A stretch of DNA of 64,000 nt, from NCBI GenBank assembly GCA_033065855.1, contig JAVXUO010002614.1:1-64000 (forward strand), given 5' to 3'. Of the stretch, positions 12,125-23,059 are shown one piece after another. Under the pieces are notes generated by a model, which ran no database searches, was not told the origin of the DNA, and worked only from the letters and a program-made list of their open reading frames with translations. The DNA is from Escallonia rubra (lineage: Eukaryota > Streptophyta > Magnoliopsida > Escalloniales > Escalloniaceae). Both the position numbers and the translations under genes were made by a program. Each line of letters opens with the position of its first letter. The first letter of the stretch is position 1.

Positions 12125-12408
12125 CTAGAAGAACAAGAAAGTACTAGAAATTTTTTCTTGAATCATCACATTCTTCATTCATAACAATGCAAATTCTCAA
12201 ATCAAATGATGAAATCCATCTCACTAAAACAATTCCAATTTCAGTGCAAAGTAGATTGAAGTTCCCAGCTATCCGGCAAGCTGGGCAAATTGCGCAATGT
12301 AGATACCTCTTTATTAGAAACTACATTATGCAAAAATGTGGTAGAAGTCAACCAGGTATGTAGTACACTACATTCTTCTCCTCTGTTAACCAAATGACAC
12401 AGACTAGA
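12125..12408. other. CACTA interior between LPLAT fragment and nested retrotransposon
   Basis: AT-rich sequence with a 60-codon minus-strand ORF that runs into the retrotransposon LTR and resembles nothing I know. It may be intron of the captured LPLAT gene. It includes the left target duplication CTAGA (12404-12408). Confidence 0.4.
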
Positions 12409-14439
12409 TGTTAGACCCCTCATATTTAAAAGCTTAAAAATGAATAAATAAATAAAATTAGAGAGTTTGGGACGTAATGGGTATTTTGAAATTCTATTTG
12501 TTTTAGGAATATAAGAATTGTTCTTTTAGGTTATTGATAATTTACGTACTATATATTCTCTAGGAACCCTAAGAGCACACCAAAATTCAGAAGAGCCTCC
12601 AAAGAATCCTTAGGAAGAGACTTCTTGGGATTTTGACAAATTGCTTGAGGTAAGAATTTAAATTGATTTTTTGATTTGGGATTGTAGTAGTTTACGAATT
12701 TCGTTGTCATTAGAATTTGATTTGAAACCTTTGGGTTTGTCAATTTTTAGGGCTTTGATACAATTGAATTGAGGAAATCAGATTTTGGGTTTAATCACGA
12801 TCAGAGGTAAGGGTTTATTCTTTTGAAATCAGAATCGGCGTTGGATCAATCATTCATTCAATGGTTTAATTCTTTAATTCAGAAGCCTCGGTTTTCATGT
12901 TGTTACTGTGCCATTGTAATTGCGATTTTCCGGTGCTTTTCTGTCTCGATTTTTATGCCCTGTACCGTAGCATTCACCTTTGCAGAAGGTGAGTTGTGTT
13001 CGGTTATCTGCCTCGGATTTCTTGTCTTACACAGATATCTGTTTGGTTGTTTTGCTTTTACTGTAGTTTTGTTTGGTGTGTCAGCCTTCATCAATTGTTG
13101 CCCCGTTTCGCGTGCCATAAGAACAACATAGCCTGACTTTGCATTTTGATGTTATAGCCGTGCACCCTTTTTCATGTTCTGGTCATGCTTTTCACGTACC
13201 TTTATCAGCCTTGTCCTTATTCTAGTCCATGTGGACTTGGTTTATTGATTCTTTCCACACCATGAATTCCAAATCACCCATTACATGATCATTGTATTTC
13301 CTTTACTTGCATTCAATGGTAACCCACGAAGTACACCTGCTTCATTCAGAAAAAAAAAAATGCTATATTTGTTCTTTTTCCCTTCTTGACTTTCCCAACA
13401 TGATGTCAGCGTATATAAAGGCCCGCTTGGTACCTTTTCGATTTTCTTAGACACTCTATACAAAATCATATGCTCTGTCATTTTGTAAGTCGACTTAATT
13501 AATTTGTCCCTTTTACTGTCTTTTAGCTGTAAATTCACTTTCAGTTTATCGTGCCATTTTATTTATTTATTTTCTTTGAATACGTTAACGGTCCTTTTTT
13601 ATACTTCTGTCGTATGACTTGTATGATATTTAATTGGTACTCACTATGATAAGCTGCTAAGTGGGTCTAACGTATTTTGAAACTTTGTTTTGGAAATCTA
13701 CTAGTATTTGATATGTTTGTTTGGACAACTGTACATGTACTTTTATGAGCCATGTCACATGAACGTGACAATTCTAATTCTGACTTACCCACGTGGATTG
13801 GAACGTGGGCTAGCTCAGTGGGATGAGCTAGAGATCGCGATCTTATTTTCTGAACCTGGTTCCACGTGCCAGTGATGGCATGTGTGACCTTATTCTGAAT
13901 GGCTCTCTAGTGTCAGTTTCTGTATAAGAATACATTTTGAAATTTTGTCTTTCTACGAAACATATTTTGTATTTTGACAATTCTGGTTTGTATGCGTTCT
14001 GTTAAAATTCTGTATGTCCGATCCTGTTTTCTCAGATATCTTTGTATCCCATTTTGATTGGTCTGTTGAGCGACCTTACTGGGCATTTGGCTCACCCCCC
14101 CTTATTATTTTACTTTCAGGTGATCAGTAGAGGGGATTGGATTACGGGCCTAGCAATTTGACTGAGAGCTAGCGGTTTAATCTCAGAGCTACTTTGATTA
14201 ATTGTTTTTAGAAATTATAATAAGAGGAAATATTTAGATTTCGATGTTTCATTTGGAACTCCTTGTAGGAGTAAATTCGGGATTAAATTACTATTTAGGC
14301 CTATTTGACATTTAATTGTGTAAATTGGAGATTTTCTGATTAGATGCTCTGAATAACCTGTTTTGGAGACTTTTGGAAATTTGAGGTTTTCTGACTTTAT
14401 TTATTTGATATTAACGCTCCGAAAATTCGGGGCGTTACA
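12409..14439 (+). repeat. 5' LTR of family c element
   Basis: The U3 is short: a TATA box (TATATATT) lies at 12550-12557, only about 140 bp from the LTR start, so most of the 2-kb LTR would be transcribed leader. Donor-like CTTGAG/GTAAGA is at 12650 and a second GAG/GTAAGG near 12807. An acceptor-like TTTCAG/GTGAT ends at 14119, preceded by a CTTACTGGGC ... GGCTCACCCC block shared with families a and b. Between them is a strong hairpin (13800-13870). Confidence 0.9.
13800..13870 (+). other. Nested hairpins in the family c LTR leader
   Basis: CTAGCTCA (13810-13817), loop GTGGGA, then TGAGCTAG (13824-13831) gives a perfect 8-bp stem. It is followed by the palindrome GATCGCGATC (13833-13842). 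An outer stem pairs GGAACGTGG (13800-13808) with CCACGTGCC (13862-13870), eight of nine pairs. The 3' LTR has the same sequence at about 20620-20690. TAGCTCAGTGGG also fits the tRNA A-box consensus, but no cloverleaf follows. Confidence 0.6.
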
Positions 14440-14441
14440 GT

Positions 14442-14453
14442 TGGTATCAGAGC
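14442..14453 (+). promoter_or_regulatory. Primer binding site, family c
   Basis: TGGTATCAGAGC, two bases after the 5' LTR, is complementary to the 3' end of initiator-Met tRNA and would prime minus-strand cDNA. Confidence 0.93.
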
Positions 14454-14576
14454 TATAGGTTTAAACTCCTGTAGACTTATATGCTTAGGATCAGATAAGT
14501 TGTGAGATGGGTAGGATGGGTAGATTTAAGTTTATTGTCCTAGTCAGTATCTTATTCTAGTTTTTCTTTTGTAGTA

Positions 14577-15749
14577 ATGGCAAGCGGTCGTAATAATAGG
14601 CGAGCCAACAATCGAAATGCGGAGCGTCAAAACGTCACAGGGAATGAGAATCCGCCAGATCTTCTGACTATCCTGGCAAATCAGCAAGCTCAGCTAACTC
14701 AGTTACTGGCGAACCAACAAGCTCAGCTAAATTAGCCGAACCCGAATCCGAATCCTAACCACGGGCAGGCTCAGACTCGTAGCTTATTAGAGCAGTTTGA
14801 CAAGAAGAATGTAGAACCTTTTGGAGGTACAGACGATCCGATTGTGGCAGAGAAGTGGATTTCTCGACTTGAGAAAGTATTTAGGCCTATGGGTTGCACT
14901 GATGAGGAAAAGATAGAACTCACAGTGTATAAGCTAGACGGGGAAGCAGACCACTGGTGGAAAACTATTGAGGATAGTAAAACGGTGGAACAACGCAAAG
15001 CGATGACATGGGATCAGTTTAAGGACTTGTTCTTCGACCGCTATTTTCCTAGGAGTGTAAAAGAACAAATGTATCGTGATTTTCTTAACTTGAGGCAGGG
15101 GGAGAACGAGAGTGTTGCTGAGTATGAGGTCAAGTTTACACGGCTGTCTCGTTATGGTAAGCAGTTGGTTGCAAACGAGAAGGATAGAGTGCAGATGTTT
15201 ACTTGGGGTCTCAAGCCTAGCATTAGGCAGCGCATTGTTCCGGTTCCAATAGACACGTACGTTCAGTGCGTTGACATTGCGAAGACTATCGAAGCTGAGG
15301 CAAGGGACTACAGAGAGAAGAAGGATGCCAAGGCAGGCAAGAGAGACCGTCCAGAAATATCCCAGCCACACACGGCATAGGGTGATGAAAAGCGCAGACA
15401 GACTTCTTCCTCGATTTCTTTTGGTCAGGGGGGCCAAGGTCAGAGACAGAGTCAGGGTCAAAGTAATTTCAGCAGGGATTCTAGTCAGAACTTTGCTCAG
15501 AGGCCCCCATCTACAGGTTCCGACCCTATTTGTCAGAGGTGTAATAAGCGACATGGCGGTCAGAGTTGCCATTGGGATACAGGAGCATGCTTCAGGTGTG
15601 GCCAAAAGGGTCACCATATCTGAGATTGTCCTATTCCAGCATCAGGGCAATTTGGGCCGCAGGGTTCTGTTGCAGGGAGTACAGCCTCAGGCCCAAGGCA
15701 GAGTACGAGTCAGTCAACCGGAGGGCAGAAACCTAGGACCACCGGCAGG
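14577..15749 (+). pseudogene. gag region of family c, three in-frame stops
   Basis: The frame opens with MASGRNNRRANNRNAERQN at 14577 and stays in one phase with pol. It has a Gln/Asn-rich N-terminus, a Retrotrans_gag domain (about 14844-15270; EKWISRLEKVFRPMGC, DHWW), and a zinc knuckle beginning CFRCGQKGHH near 15594. In-frame stops are TAG at 14733-14735 (codon 53), TAG at 15378-15380 (codon 268) and TGA at 15621-15623 (codon 349, inside the knuckle just before its last Cys). Each is one C-to-T step from a sense codon (CAG, CAG, CGA). Either this copy is dead by recent transitions, or the stops belong to a family that moves using proteins made elsewhere. Stop readthrough is possible but less likely with three stops. 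Confidence 0.85.
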
Positions 15750-18700
15750 GTGTTCAACATGACAGCTAAGGATGCATCGGGTTCGAAGGATGTGGTGGCA
15801 GGTACGATTCAGATTAACTCAATTGATGCGCATGTATTGTTTGATTCTGGTGCCACACACTCTTTTGTTTCTCTTTCGTTTGCACGTCGCCTTGGGGTTA
15901 AACCCCAGTCTCTTGACTGTGAGTTGTCTGTGGGTACTCCTGTTGGGGATTCTGTGGTAGTTAAGTCAGTATTGAGGAATTGTAAGATCCACATTTGTGA
16001 TAGGGACCTTCCTGGGGATCTAGTTCTTTTAAATATCCATGATTTTGACGTGATTTTGGGTATGGATTGGTTGGCATCCTATCATGCTTTAGTTGATTGC
16101 TTTGAGAAACGAGTCAGTTTCTGTCTATTTGATTCGTCTGAGTTTGAGTTTCAAGGTTCAAAGCCTAGCGGGTTGTCTATTATCTCAGCTATTTCGGCTC
16201 GTCGTATGCTTCGTAAGGGTTGTGAGGGTTACATTGCACACATCCTTGATACTAATCATGGAGGTGTTGAGCTATCAGACATACCGGTAGTTTGCGACTT
16301 TCCTGAGGTGTTTCCTGAGGAGTTGCCGGGAAAACCCATTGATCGTGAGGTTGAATTCACGATTGATTTGGTGCCTGGTGCGGCACCTATTTCCAAGGCT
16401 CCGTATCGAATGGCGCCTACAGAAATGAAGGAGTTAAATGAACAGCTTCAAGAGCTACTCGATAGGGGGTTTATACGCTCTAGTGTATCACCTTGGGGTG
16501 CCCCTGTCTTGTTCGTCAAGAAGAAGGATGGCACGTTGAGACTTTGCATTGACTACCGTGAGTTGAATAAGATCACCATACGTAACAAATACCCGTTGCC
16601 GCGTATAGATGATTTATTTGACCAACTTCAGGGAGCAAGGTTTTTCTCAAAAATAGATCTACGTTCTGGATACCATCAGCTAAAAGTTAGGGCAGAGGAT
16701 GTGCCAAAGACCGCATTTAGGACTCGTTACGGTCATTACGAGTTCTTAGTGATGCCTTTCGGGTTGACTAATGCTCCTGCTGCTTTTATGGATCTGATGA
16801 ATCGTGTGTTTAGGCAGTATTTGGATAAGTTTGTTATTATTTTCATTGATGACATTTTGGTGTACTCTAAGTCAGAGGAGGAGCATAGTGAGCACTTGAA
16901 AATTATCTTACAGACTTTGAAGGACAACCAGTTGTATGCAAAATTTAAGAAATGCGAGTTTTGGCTTGAGCAAGTTACATTTCTGGGACATGTGGTGTCT
17001 AAGGATGGAATAGCTGTTGACCCCTCTAAGATTGCGGCGGTGACTGATTGGCAGAGGCCTAGCACTGTTACTGAAGTGAGAAGCTTTTTGGGATTGGCAG
17101 GTTACTACCGTCGATTTGTAGAAGGTTTTTCGAGAATAGCAATGCCTTTGACTCAGTTGACTAAGAAGAACACCCGATTTGTTTGGAGTGAGGAGTGTGA
17201 AGCTAGTTTTCAAGAACTGAAGAAGAGGTTGGTGTCTGCACCTGTATTAACCTTACCATCTGGTTCTGGAGGTTTTGTGATATATAGTGATGCCTCCAAG
17301 AGAGGTTTAGGTTGTGTTTTAATGCAGCATGGTAAGGTGATTGCCTATGCTTCTAGACAGCTTAAGCCTTACGAGCAGAACTACCCCACCCATGATCTTG
17401 AGTTAGCAGCTGTGATATTTGCTTTGAAGATATGGAGGCACTACTTGTATGGTGAGACCTGTGAGATATATACTGACCATAAAAGTCTTAAGTATATTTT
17501 CACCCAGAAGGAGCTGAACATGAGACAGAGGCGTTGGTTGGAGCTTTTGAAAGACTATGACTGCACGATTCACTATCACCCGGGTAAGGCGAATGTCGTG
17601 GCCGACGCACTCAGCAGGAAGAGCACAGGAAACCTAGCAGCACTTATCACCTGTCAACCCCAATTATTAGAAGACATGGAGAACCTGGATCTGGAGATCA
17701 GATGGCAAGATGGTGGAGAGTACTTGGCTGCATTGCAGGTACAACCTACCTTGATTAACAGGATCAAGGAAGCTCAAGATGGAGATTCTGGTATAGTTCG
17801 CATTATCGAGAACATTAACAATGGAAAACAGTCTGAGTTCAGAGTTGATGAGCACGGTGTAGTTTGGTTCCATAAGAGACTTTGTGTACCGGCAGATATG
17901 TCCTTGAGGAGGGAATTATTGTCAGAGGCTCATAACTCTAGTTTCTCTATCCACCCAGGAGGAACAAAGATGTATCATGACCTTAAGGAACATTTTTGGT
18001 GGAGCGGCATGAAGTCGGATATAGCAGAATTTGTCTCTCATTGCTTGGTCTGTCAAAGAGTGAAGACAGAGCATCAAAAGCCTAGCGGACCACTTCAGCC
18101 ACTTGAGATTCCGCAGTGGAAGTGGGAGCATGTAACAACCGATTTTGTGGTAGGCTTACCGAGGACAGTCAAGGGTTTTGACACTATTTGGGTTATTGTT
18201 GATAGGTTGACAAAGTCTGCACATTTCCTTCCAATCCGAGCTACAGCACCATTATCTGAGCTAGTGCAAATATATATTGATGAGATAGTGAGGTTGCATG
18301 GAGTACCATTATCAATAGTGTCCGATCGAGATCCACATTTTACTTCAAAATTCTGGAAGAGCTTTCAGAATTCCATGGGTACCGATCTCTATTTAAGCAC
18401 TGCTTACCACCCACAGACAGATGGACAGTCTGAACGTACTATTCAGACACTAGAGGACATGTTGAGAGCTTGCACACTAGACCTCGGTGGTAGCTGGTAT
18501 AACCATTTACCTTTAGTTGAGTTTGCCTACAGTAACAGCTATCAGGCAAGTATTAAGATGGCACCGTTTGAGGCATTGTATGGACGGAGGTGCAGGACAC
18601 CACTATGCTGGGAAGAGGTAGGGGAGAGACGGTTATTGGGACCAGAGTTGGTACAGTTGACTACTCAAAAAGTTGACTTGATTCGGGAACGTCTCAAAAC

Positions 18701-19193
18701 AGCTCAGGACAGACAACGCAATTATACATCTCACCGTCGTCGCGAACTAGAGTTTGAAGTAGGTGATCACGTGTTCTTAAGAGTTTCACCTTGGAAGGGG
18801 GTGATGCGTTTTGGTAAGAAAGGAAAGCTTAGCCCTAGGTTTGTTTGGCCATTTGAGATTTTGGAAAGGATCGGCCCGGTGGCTTACAGAGTTGCACTGC
18901 CGCCGGAGCTTTCACACATTCATAACGTTTTTCATGTTTCGAATCTGAGGAAGTATGTTTATGATCCGACGCACATTGTGCCGTATAAGCCTTTATCAGT
19001 GCAGGAGAACCTTTCCTACGAAGAGCAACCAGTTGAGATTCTTGACCGTCGTGATCAGGTGTTAAGGACGAAAGTCATTCCCTTAGTTAAGGTTTTATGG
19101 CAGAACCATGAAATTGAGGAGGCTACTTGGGAATCTGAAGAATATATGCGACGTACTTATCCGCACCTTTTTGGCATCTCAGGTACATTTTGA
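15750..19193 (+). CDS. pol polyprotein of family c (protease, RT, RNase H, integrase, chromodomain)
   Basis: An uninterrupted 1147-codon frame, in phase with gag, so the first Met shown is only the first after the last gag stop. The aspartic protease has FDSGATHSF with the active Asp at residue 32. RT has LCIDYRELN and the FIDD catalytic pair at residues 367-368. RNase H has YSDAS with Asp 514, then YTDHKS and VVADALSRK. Integrase has a zinc-binding part ending CLVCQ and a catalytic triad Asp 798, Asp 859 and Glu 895, spaced D,D(35)E. A degenerate GPF/Y segment ([11 protein letters not shown]) follows, then a C-terminal chromodomain-like tail (about 1090-1147; [23 protein letters not shown]). 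All catalytic residues I can check are present. In chromoviruses this tail can steer integration to marked chromatin. Nonsense mutations upstream probably block its translation. Confidence 0.93.
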   Translation: MFNMTAKDASGSKDVVAGTIQINSIDAHVLFDSGATHSFVSLSFARRLGVKPQSLDCELSVGTPVGDSVVVKSVLRNCKIHICDRDLPGDLVLLNIHDFDVILGMDWLASYHALVDCFEKRVSFCLFDSSEFEFQGSKPSGLSIISAISARRMLRKGCEGYIAHILDTNHGGVELSDIPVVCDFPEVFPEELPGKPIDREVEFTIDLVPGAAPISKAPYRMAPTEMKELNEQLQELLDRGFIRSSVSPWGAPVLFVKKKDGTLRLCIDYRELNKITIRNKYPLPRIDDLFDQLQGARFFSKIDLRSGYHQLKVRAEDVPKTAFRTRYGHYEFLVMPFGLTNAPAAFMDLMNRVFRQYLDKFVIIFIDDILVYSKSEEEHSEHLKIILQTLKDNQLYAKFKKCEFWLEQVTFLGHVVSKDGIAVDPSKIAAVTDWQRPSTVTEVRSFLGLAGYYRRFVEGFSRIAMPLTQLTKKNTRFVWSEECEASFQELKKRLVSAPVLTLPSGSGGFVIYSDASKRGLGCVLMQHGKVIAYASRQLKPYEQNYPTHDLELAAVIFALKIWRHYLYGETCEIYTDHKSLKYIFTQKELNMRQRRWLELLKDYDCTIHYHPGKANVVADALSRKSTGNLAALITCQPQLLEDMENLDLEIRWQDGGEYLAALQVQPTLINRIKEAQDGDSGIVRIIENINNGKQSEFRVDEHGVVWFHKRLCVPADMSLRRELLSEAHNSSFSIHPGGTKMYHDLKEHFWWSGMKSDIAEFVSHCLVCQRVKTEHQKPSGPLQPLEIPQWKWEHVTTDFVVGLPRTVKGFDTIWVIVDRLTKSAHFLPIRATAPLSELVQIYIDEIVRLHGVPLSIVSDRDPHFTSKFWKSFQNSMGTDLYLSTAYHPQTDGQSERTIQTLEDMLRACTLDLGGSWYNHLPLVEFAYSNSYQASIKMAPFEALYGRRCRTPLCWEEVGERRLLGPELVQLTTQKVDLIRERLKTAQDRQRNYTSHRRRELEFEVGDHVFLRVSPWKGVMRFGKKGKLSPRFVWPFEILERIGPVAYRVALPPELSHIHNVFHVSNLRKYVYDPTHIVPYKPLSVQENLSYEEQPVEILDRRDQVLRTKVIPLVKVLWQNHEIEEATWESEEYMRRTYPHLFGISGTF

Positions 19194-19215
19194 TTCCGAG
19201 GACGGAATTTTTATT

Positions 19216-19228
19216 TAGGGGGGGAGGA
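19216..19228 (+). promoter_or_regulatory. Polypurine tract, family c
   Basis: TAGGGGGGGGAGGA lies directly before the 3' LTR start TGTTAG at 19229. It is the primer for plus-strand cDNA synthesis in this class. Confidence 0.88.
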
Positions 19229-21257
19229 TGTTAGACCCCTCATATTTAAAAGCTTAAAAATGAATAAATAAATAAAATTAGAGAGTTTGGGACGTAATGG
19301 GTATTTTGAAATTCTATTTGTTTTAGGAATATAAGAATTGTTCTTTTAGGTTATTGATAATTTACGTACTATATATTCTCTAGGAACCCTAAGAGCACAC
19401 CAAAATTCAGAGGAGCCTCCAAAGAATCCTTAGGAAGAGACTTCTTGGGATTTTGACAAATTGCTTGAGGTAAGAATTTAAATTGATTTTTTGATTTGGG
19501 ATTGTAGTAGTTTACGAATTTCGTTGTCATTAGAATTTGATTTGAAACCTTTGGGTTTGTCAATTTTTAGGGCTTTGATACAATTGAATTGAGGAAATCA
19601 GATTTTGGGTTTAATCACGATCAGAGGTAAGGGTTTATTCTTTTGAAATCAGATTCGGCGTTGGATCAATCATTCATTCAATGGTTTAATTCTTTAATTC
19701 AGAAGCCTCGGTTTTCATGTTGTTACTGTGCCATTGTAATTGCGATTTTCCGGTGCTTTTCTGTCTCGATTTTTATGCCCTGTACCGTAGCATTCACCTT
19801 TGCAGAAGGTGAGTTGTGTTCGGTTATCTGCCTCGGATTTCTTGTCTTACACAGATATCTGTTTGGTTGTTTTGCTTTTACTGTAGTTTTGTTTGGTGTG
19901 TCAGCCTTCATCAATTGTTGCCCCGTTTCGCGTGCCATAAGAACAACATAGCCTGACTTTGCATTTTGATGTTATAGCCGTGCACCCTTTTTCATGTTCT
20001 GGTCATGCTTTTCACGTACCTTTATCAGCCTTGTCCTTATTCTAGTCCATGTGGACTTGGTTTATTGATTCTTTCCACACCATGAATTCCAAATCACCCA
20101 TTACATGATCATTGTATTTCCTTTACTTGCATTCAATGGTAACCCACGAAGTACACCTGCTTCATTCAGAAAAACAAATGCTATATTTGTTCTTTTTCCC
20201 TTCTTGACTTTCCCAACATGATGTCAGCGTATATAAAGGCCCGCTTGGTACCTTTTCGATTTTCTTAGAAACTCTATACAAAATCATATGCTCTGTCATT
20301 TTGTACGTCGACTTAATTAATTTGTCCCTTTTACTGTCTTTTAGCTGTAAATTCACTTTCAGTTTATCGTGGCATTTTATTTATTTATTTTCTTTGAATA
20401 CGTTAACGGTCCTTTTTTATACTTCTGTCGTATGACTTGTATGATATTTAATTGGTACTCACTATGATAAGCTGCTAAGTGGGTCTAACGTATTTTGAAA
20501 CTTTGTTTTGGAAATCTACTAGTATTTGATATGTTTGTTTGGACAACTGTACATGTACTTTTATGAGCCATGTCACATGAACGTGACAATTCTAATTCTG
20601 ACTTACCCACGTGGATTGGAACGTGGGCTAGCTCAGTGGGATGAGCTAGAGATCGCGATCTTATTTTCTGAACCTGGTTCCACGTGCCAGTGATGGCATG
20701 TGTGACCTTATTCTGAATGGCTCTCTAGTGTCAGTTTCTGTATAAGAATACATTTTGAAATTTTGTCTTTCTACGAAACATATTTTGTATTTTGACAATT
20801 CTGGTTTGTATGCGTTCTGTTAAAATTCTGTATGTCCGATCCTGTTTTCTCAGATATCTTTGTATCCCATTTTGATTGGTCTGTTGAGCGACCTTACTGG
20901 GCATTTGGCTCACCCCCCCTTATTATTTTACTTTCAGGTGATCAGTAGAGGGGATTGGATTACGGGCCTAGCAATTTGACTGAGAGCTAGCGGTTTAATC
21001 TCAGAGCTACTTTGATTAATTGTTTTTAGAAATTATAATAAGAGGAAATATTTAGATTTCGATGTTTCATTTGGAACTCCTTGTAGGAGTAAATTCGGGA
21101 TTAAATTACTATTTAGGCCTATTTGACATTTAATTGTGTAAATTGGAGATTTTCTGATTAGATGCTCTGAATAACCTGTTTTGGAGACTTTTGGAAATTT
21201 GAGGTTTTCTGACTTTATTTATTTGATATTAACGCTCCGAAAATTCGGGGCGTTACA
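19229..21257 (+). repeat. 3' LTR of family c element
   Basis: Nearly identical to 12409-14439 and carries the same TATA box, splice-like signals and hairpin. It ends CGTTACA, followed by the target duplication CTAGA. Confidence 0.94.
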
Positions 21258-21262
21258 CTAGA

Positions 21263-21746
21263 GGAGAAGATTAAAATAGGAGAAAGAGGACACAACTTTT
21301 GCTGGGTGAAGAATAGAGGCATTCTAATTTTTGCTTGCTCTTTCTGAATTCTTATGTTGTATTTTCAGTCCCCACTCGATCCATTCCAGAAGTAATTCTA
21401 TCATTCATTCTTGTTATATTACTCCCCGAGACCTCAGCATATGATTGACCAATGTGCACAAACAATAACCAAATACGTAGGCAGAGCATAATTTTGTTTT
21501 GAACTAAAAGAAATTCAGCCCTAGTAAGCTTTATTTCAAGTCATATAGCTGGCATTGAAAGGCATGGTGACCATGAGATGCATTCCAACAAGATGCACAT
21601 GTTCATGAAGAAAAACTCACAAACTGGAAAAAGAAAAGAAAAAGAAGAATATTTGTGATATATAAGACAACAAAAACCACGAGCCCCACAAGTAATAGAA
21701 AATAGTCCTCAGGTCATGAACAACATCTTGTAATAGAAAAGGTTAC
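21263..21746. other. CACTA interior right of the nested retrotransposon
   Basis: AT-rich and without a recognisable exon. It may be intronic or intergenic sequence captured with the neighbouring gene fragments. Confidence 0.4.
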
Positions 21747-21834
21747 CTCATGCACATTTGCTGCTCCCAAAGCTTGAAGTTCTCGCTTCAACCTCTCAGA
21801 AAAGGCCTCTGCTTCACCAATACCCATGACATAA
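21747..21834 (-). pseudogene. Captured exon of an exocyst SEC3 gene
   Basis: The minus strand reads [20 protein letters not shown] followed by LGAANVH, which I recognise as the [22 protein letters not shown] segment of plant SEC3 (exocyst subunit tethering secretory vesicles to the plasma membrane). The 88-bp exon is bounded by an acceptor-like TTTTAG upstream (ending at 21835) and a donor GAG/GTAACC downstream (intron from 21746). It is a single exon with native-looking splice sites and no open frame beyond, so it is a fragment inside the CACTA element, not a gene. Identification is from memory of the family, with only about 28 residues to compare. Confidence 0.72.
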
Positions 21835-21934
21835 CTAAAACAGCGCATTAATGGGGACGGTACAAACCCACACTACTGCCATGAGGCAGTGGGTTTTCTC
21901 CCTCTCTTTAATTTTTTTTTGTTCCACTCACTCA

Positions 21935-22345
21935 CGCACAAACATTACACATACACACTCTCATAGCACACCCATGTACACACTCACACAGCACACCCAT
22001 GTACACACTCACACACACTAGTGCAATCAATTTACACAACACACATATGAGCACCCAACAACACATGGGCTGCCTCTTGGCAGCATCACCATGCACGCAC
22101 GCACACTTTGCACATCCTTTTTTTTTTTTCTTTCATGCACACAGCTCTCATACACTCACCCAGCTACCCCCTTTGGCAGCCTTACACACACACACACACA
22201 CTCATTCACACACACACACTCATGGCATGTACAAACCCACACTACTGCACTAAAATAACACACACGTACACCCCTTCACTGTCACATACCAACTCACACA
22301 CACCAATCCATACACATCTCCACATTTGTACACCCAATACACTCA
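21935..22345. repeat. CA-rich simple-sequence tract inside the CACTA
   Basis: Runs of CACACACA, CACTCACACA and similar are interspersed with unique bases, including duplicated CACCCATGTACACACTCACA (about 21970 and 21997). The two overlapping ORFs here encode only His/Thr-rich low-complexity peptide and are not taken as genes. Confidence 0.75.
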
Positions 22346-22639
22346 CGGACATGCAATAGCAAAAATATAATTTATAATTAACACTTAAGAGCAGGTTTTT
22401 GTCACCAAAAGTAACAATTAGGAAATCTACACATAGTTAATTAGCAATCAACTGCCCTTTCATAGTTACTACAGGATGAATCTACATGTAACAGAACACT
22501 TAATAGACAATTAGGGTTTTCTTTTCAGTGTCACAATTAAAGAGAAGATCTCATGGAATCACATTATTTGCAAATCAATGAACGTGGAATCACATTATTC
22601 AACATAGAAATATATGACAGAAAAATACAAGCAATTTAA

Positions 22640-23005
22640 TCATCAAAATCACATACAAATAGGTAGTCGAAGCAGCAGTAGCAATCGGAAAGGGGCATGG
22701 CGGGTTCGTAGTCTCAGCGGCGACAGTGGACACGACATGGGGAGACAGCGACGGCTGTGGACATGGCAGGGGGCAGCAGCGGTAGAGGCGGCAGCGGCAC
22801 AATGGATGTGTTGTTTGGGCCGTGTGGGAGTTGAGTGGCAGTGGCGTCGGAGTGAGGCAGCGGGGTGGGGATGGCATCGGAGGTGGGCGGCGAAGGTAGG
22901 TGATGGAGGTGAGTGTGGGTGAGAGAAAGACAGATCTACAGAGAGAGAGAGGAGATGGGAAAAAGAGAGCGGCGGGGAGAATAAGAGAAAAAGTAGGGTT
23001 TCTAT
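22640..23005 (-). other. GC-rich, 5'-leader-like segment inside the CACTA
   Basis: On the minus strand this starts with AGAAACCCTAC and CT-rich runs (TCTCTCTCTCTCTGTAG), then becomes GC-rich with scattered ATGs and CGCCGC runs. That composition is typical of a plant promoter-proximal leader and first exon, and differs from the AT-rich rest of the CACTA. An ORF of about 90 codons (22877-22599) is Pro/Thr-rich and matches nothing I know. It may be a third captured gene piece or the element's own leader. Confidence 0.35.
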
Positions 23006-23059
23006 CTTTAATGTAATTTCAGGCAAGAGAAAATATTGTCAAAAATGAAAATTTCAAAA

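Larger units (their letters stand above)
12409..21257 (+). mobile_element. Complete Tekay-type chromovirus, family c, TSD CTAGA
   Basis: This 8849-bp element has LTRs 12409-14439 (2031 bp) and 19229-21257 (2029 bp), both TGTTAGACCCC to GGGGCGTTACA. It is flanked by perfect duplications CTAGA (12404-12408 and 21258-21262). The primer site follows the 5' LTR by two bases, and a purine tract AGGGGGGGGAGGA precedes the 3' LTR. The LTRs differ, by eye, at about six substitutions and one 2-bp length change in an A run (13350 versus 20170), so the insertion is young. It lies inside the CACTA element. One continuous gag-pol frame spans 14577-19193, with three in-frame stops in the gag part. The C-terminal chromodomain places it among chromoviruses. 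Confidence 0.96.

Noticed and set aside
13800..13872. tRNA-like sequence (A-box TAGCTCAGTGGG)
   Set aside because: No B box or cloverleaf follows; the downstream GGTTCCACGTGCC lacks the GGTTCGA core. I report it only as a hairpin.
14934..15617. 227-codon minus-strand ORF
   Set aside because: Shadow of the family c gag region, with no domain on this strand.
21999..22359. Two overlapping ORFs of 83-84 codons
   Set aside because: Encoded by CA-rich simple sequence; no domain and no conservation evidence.
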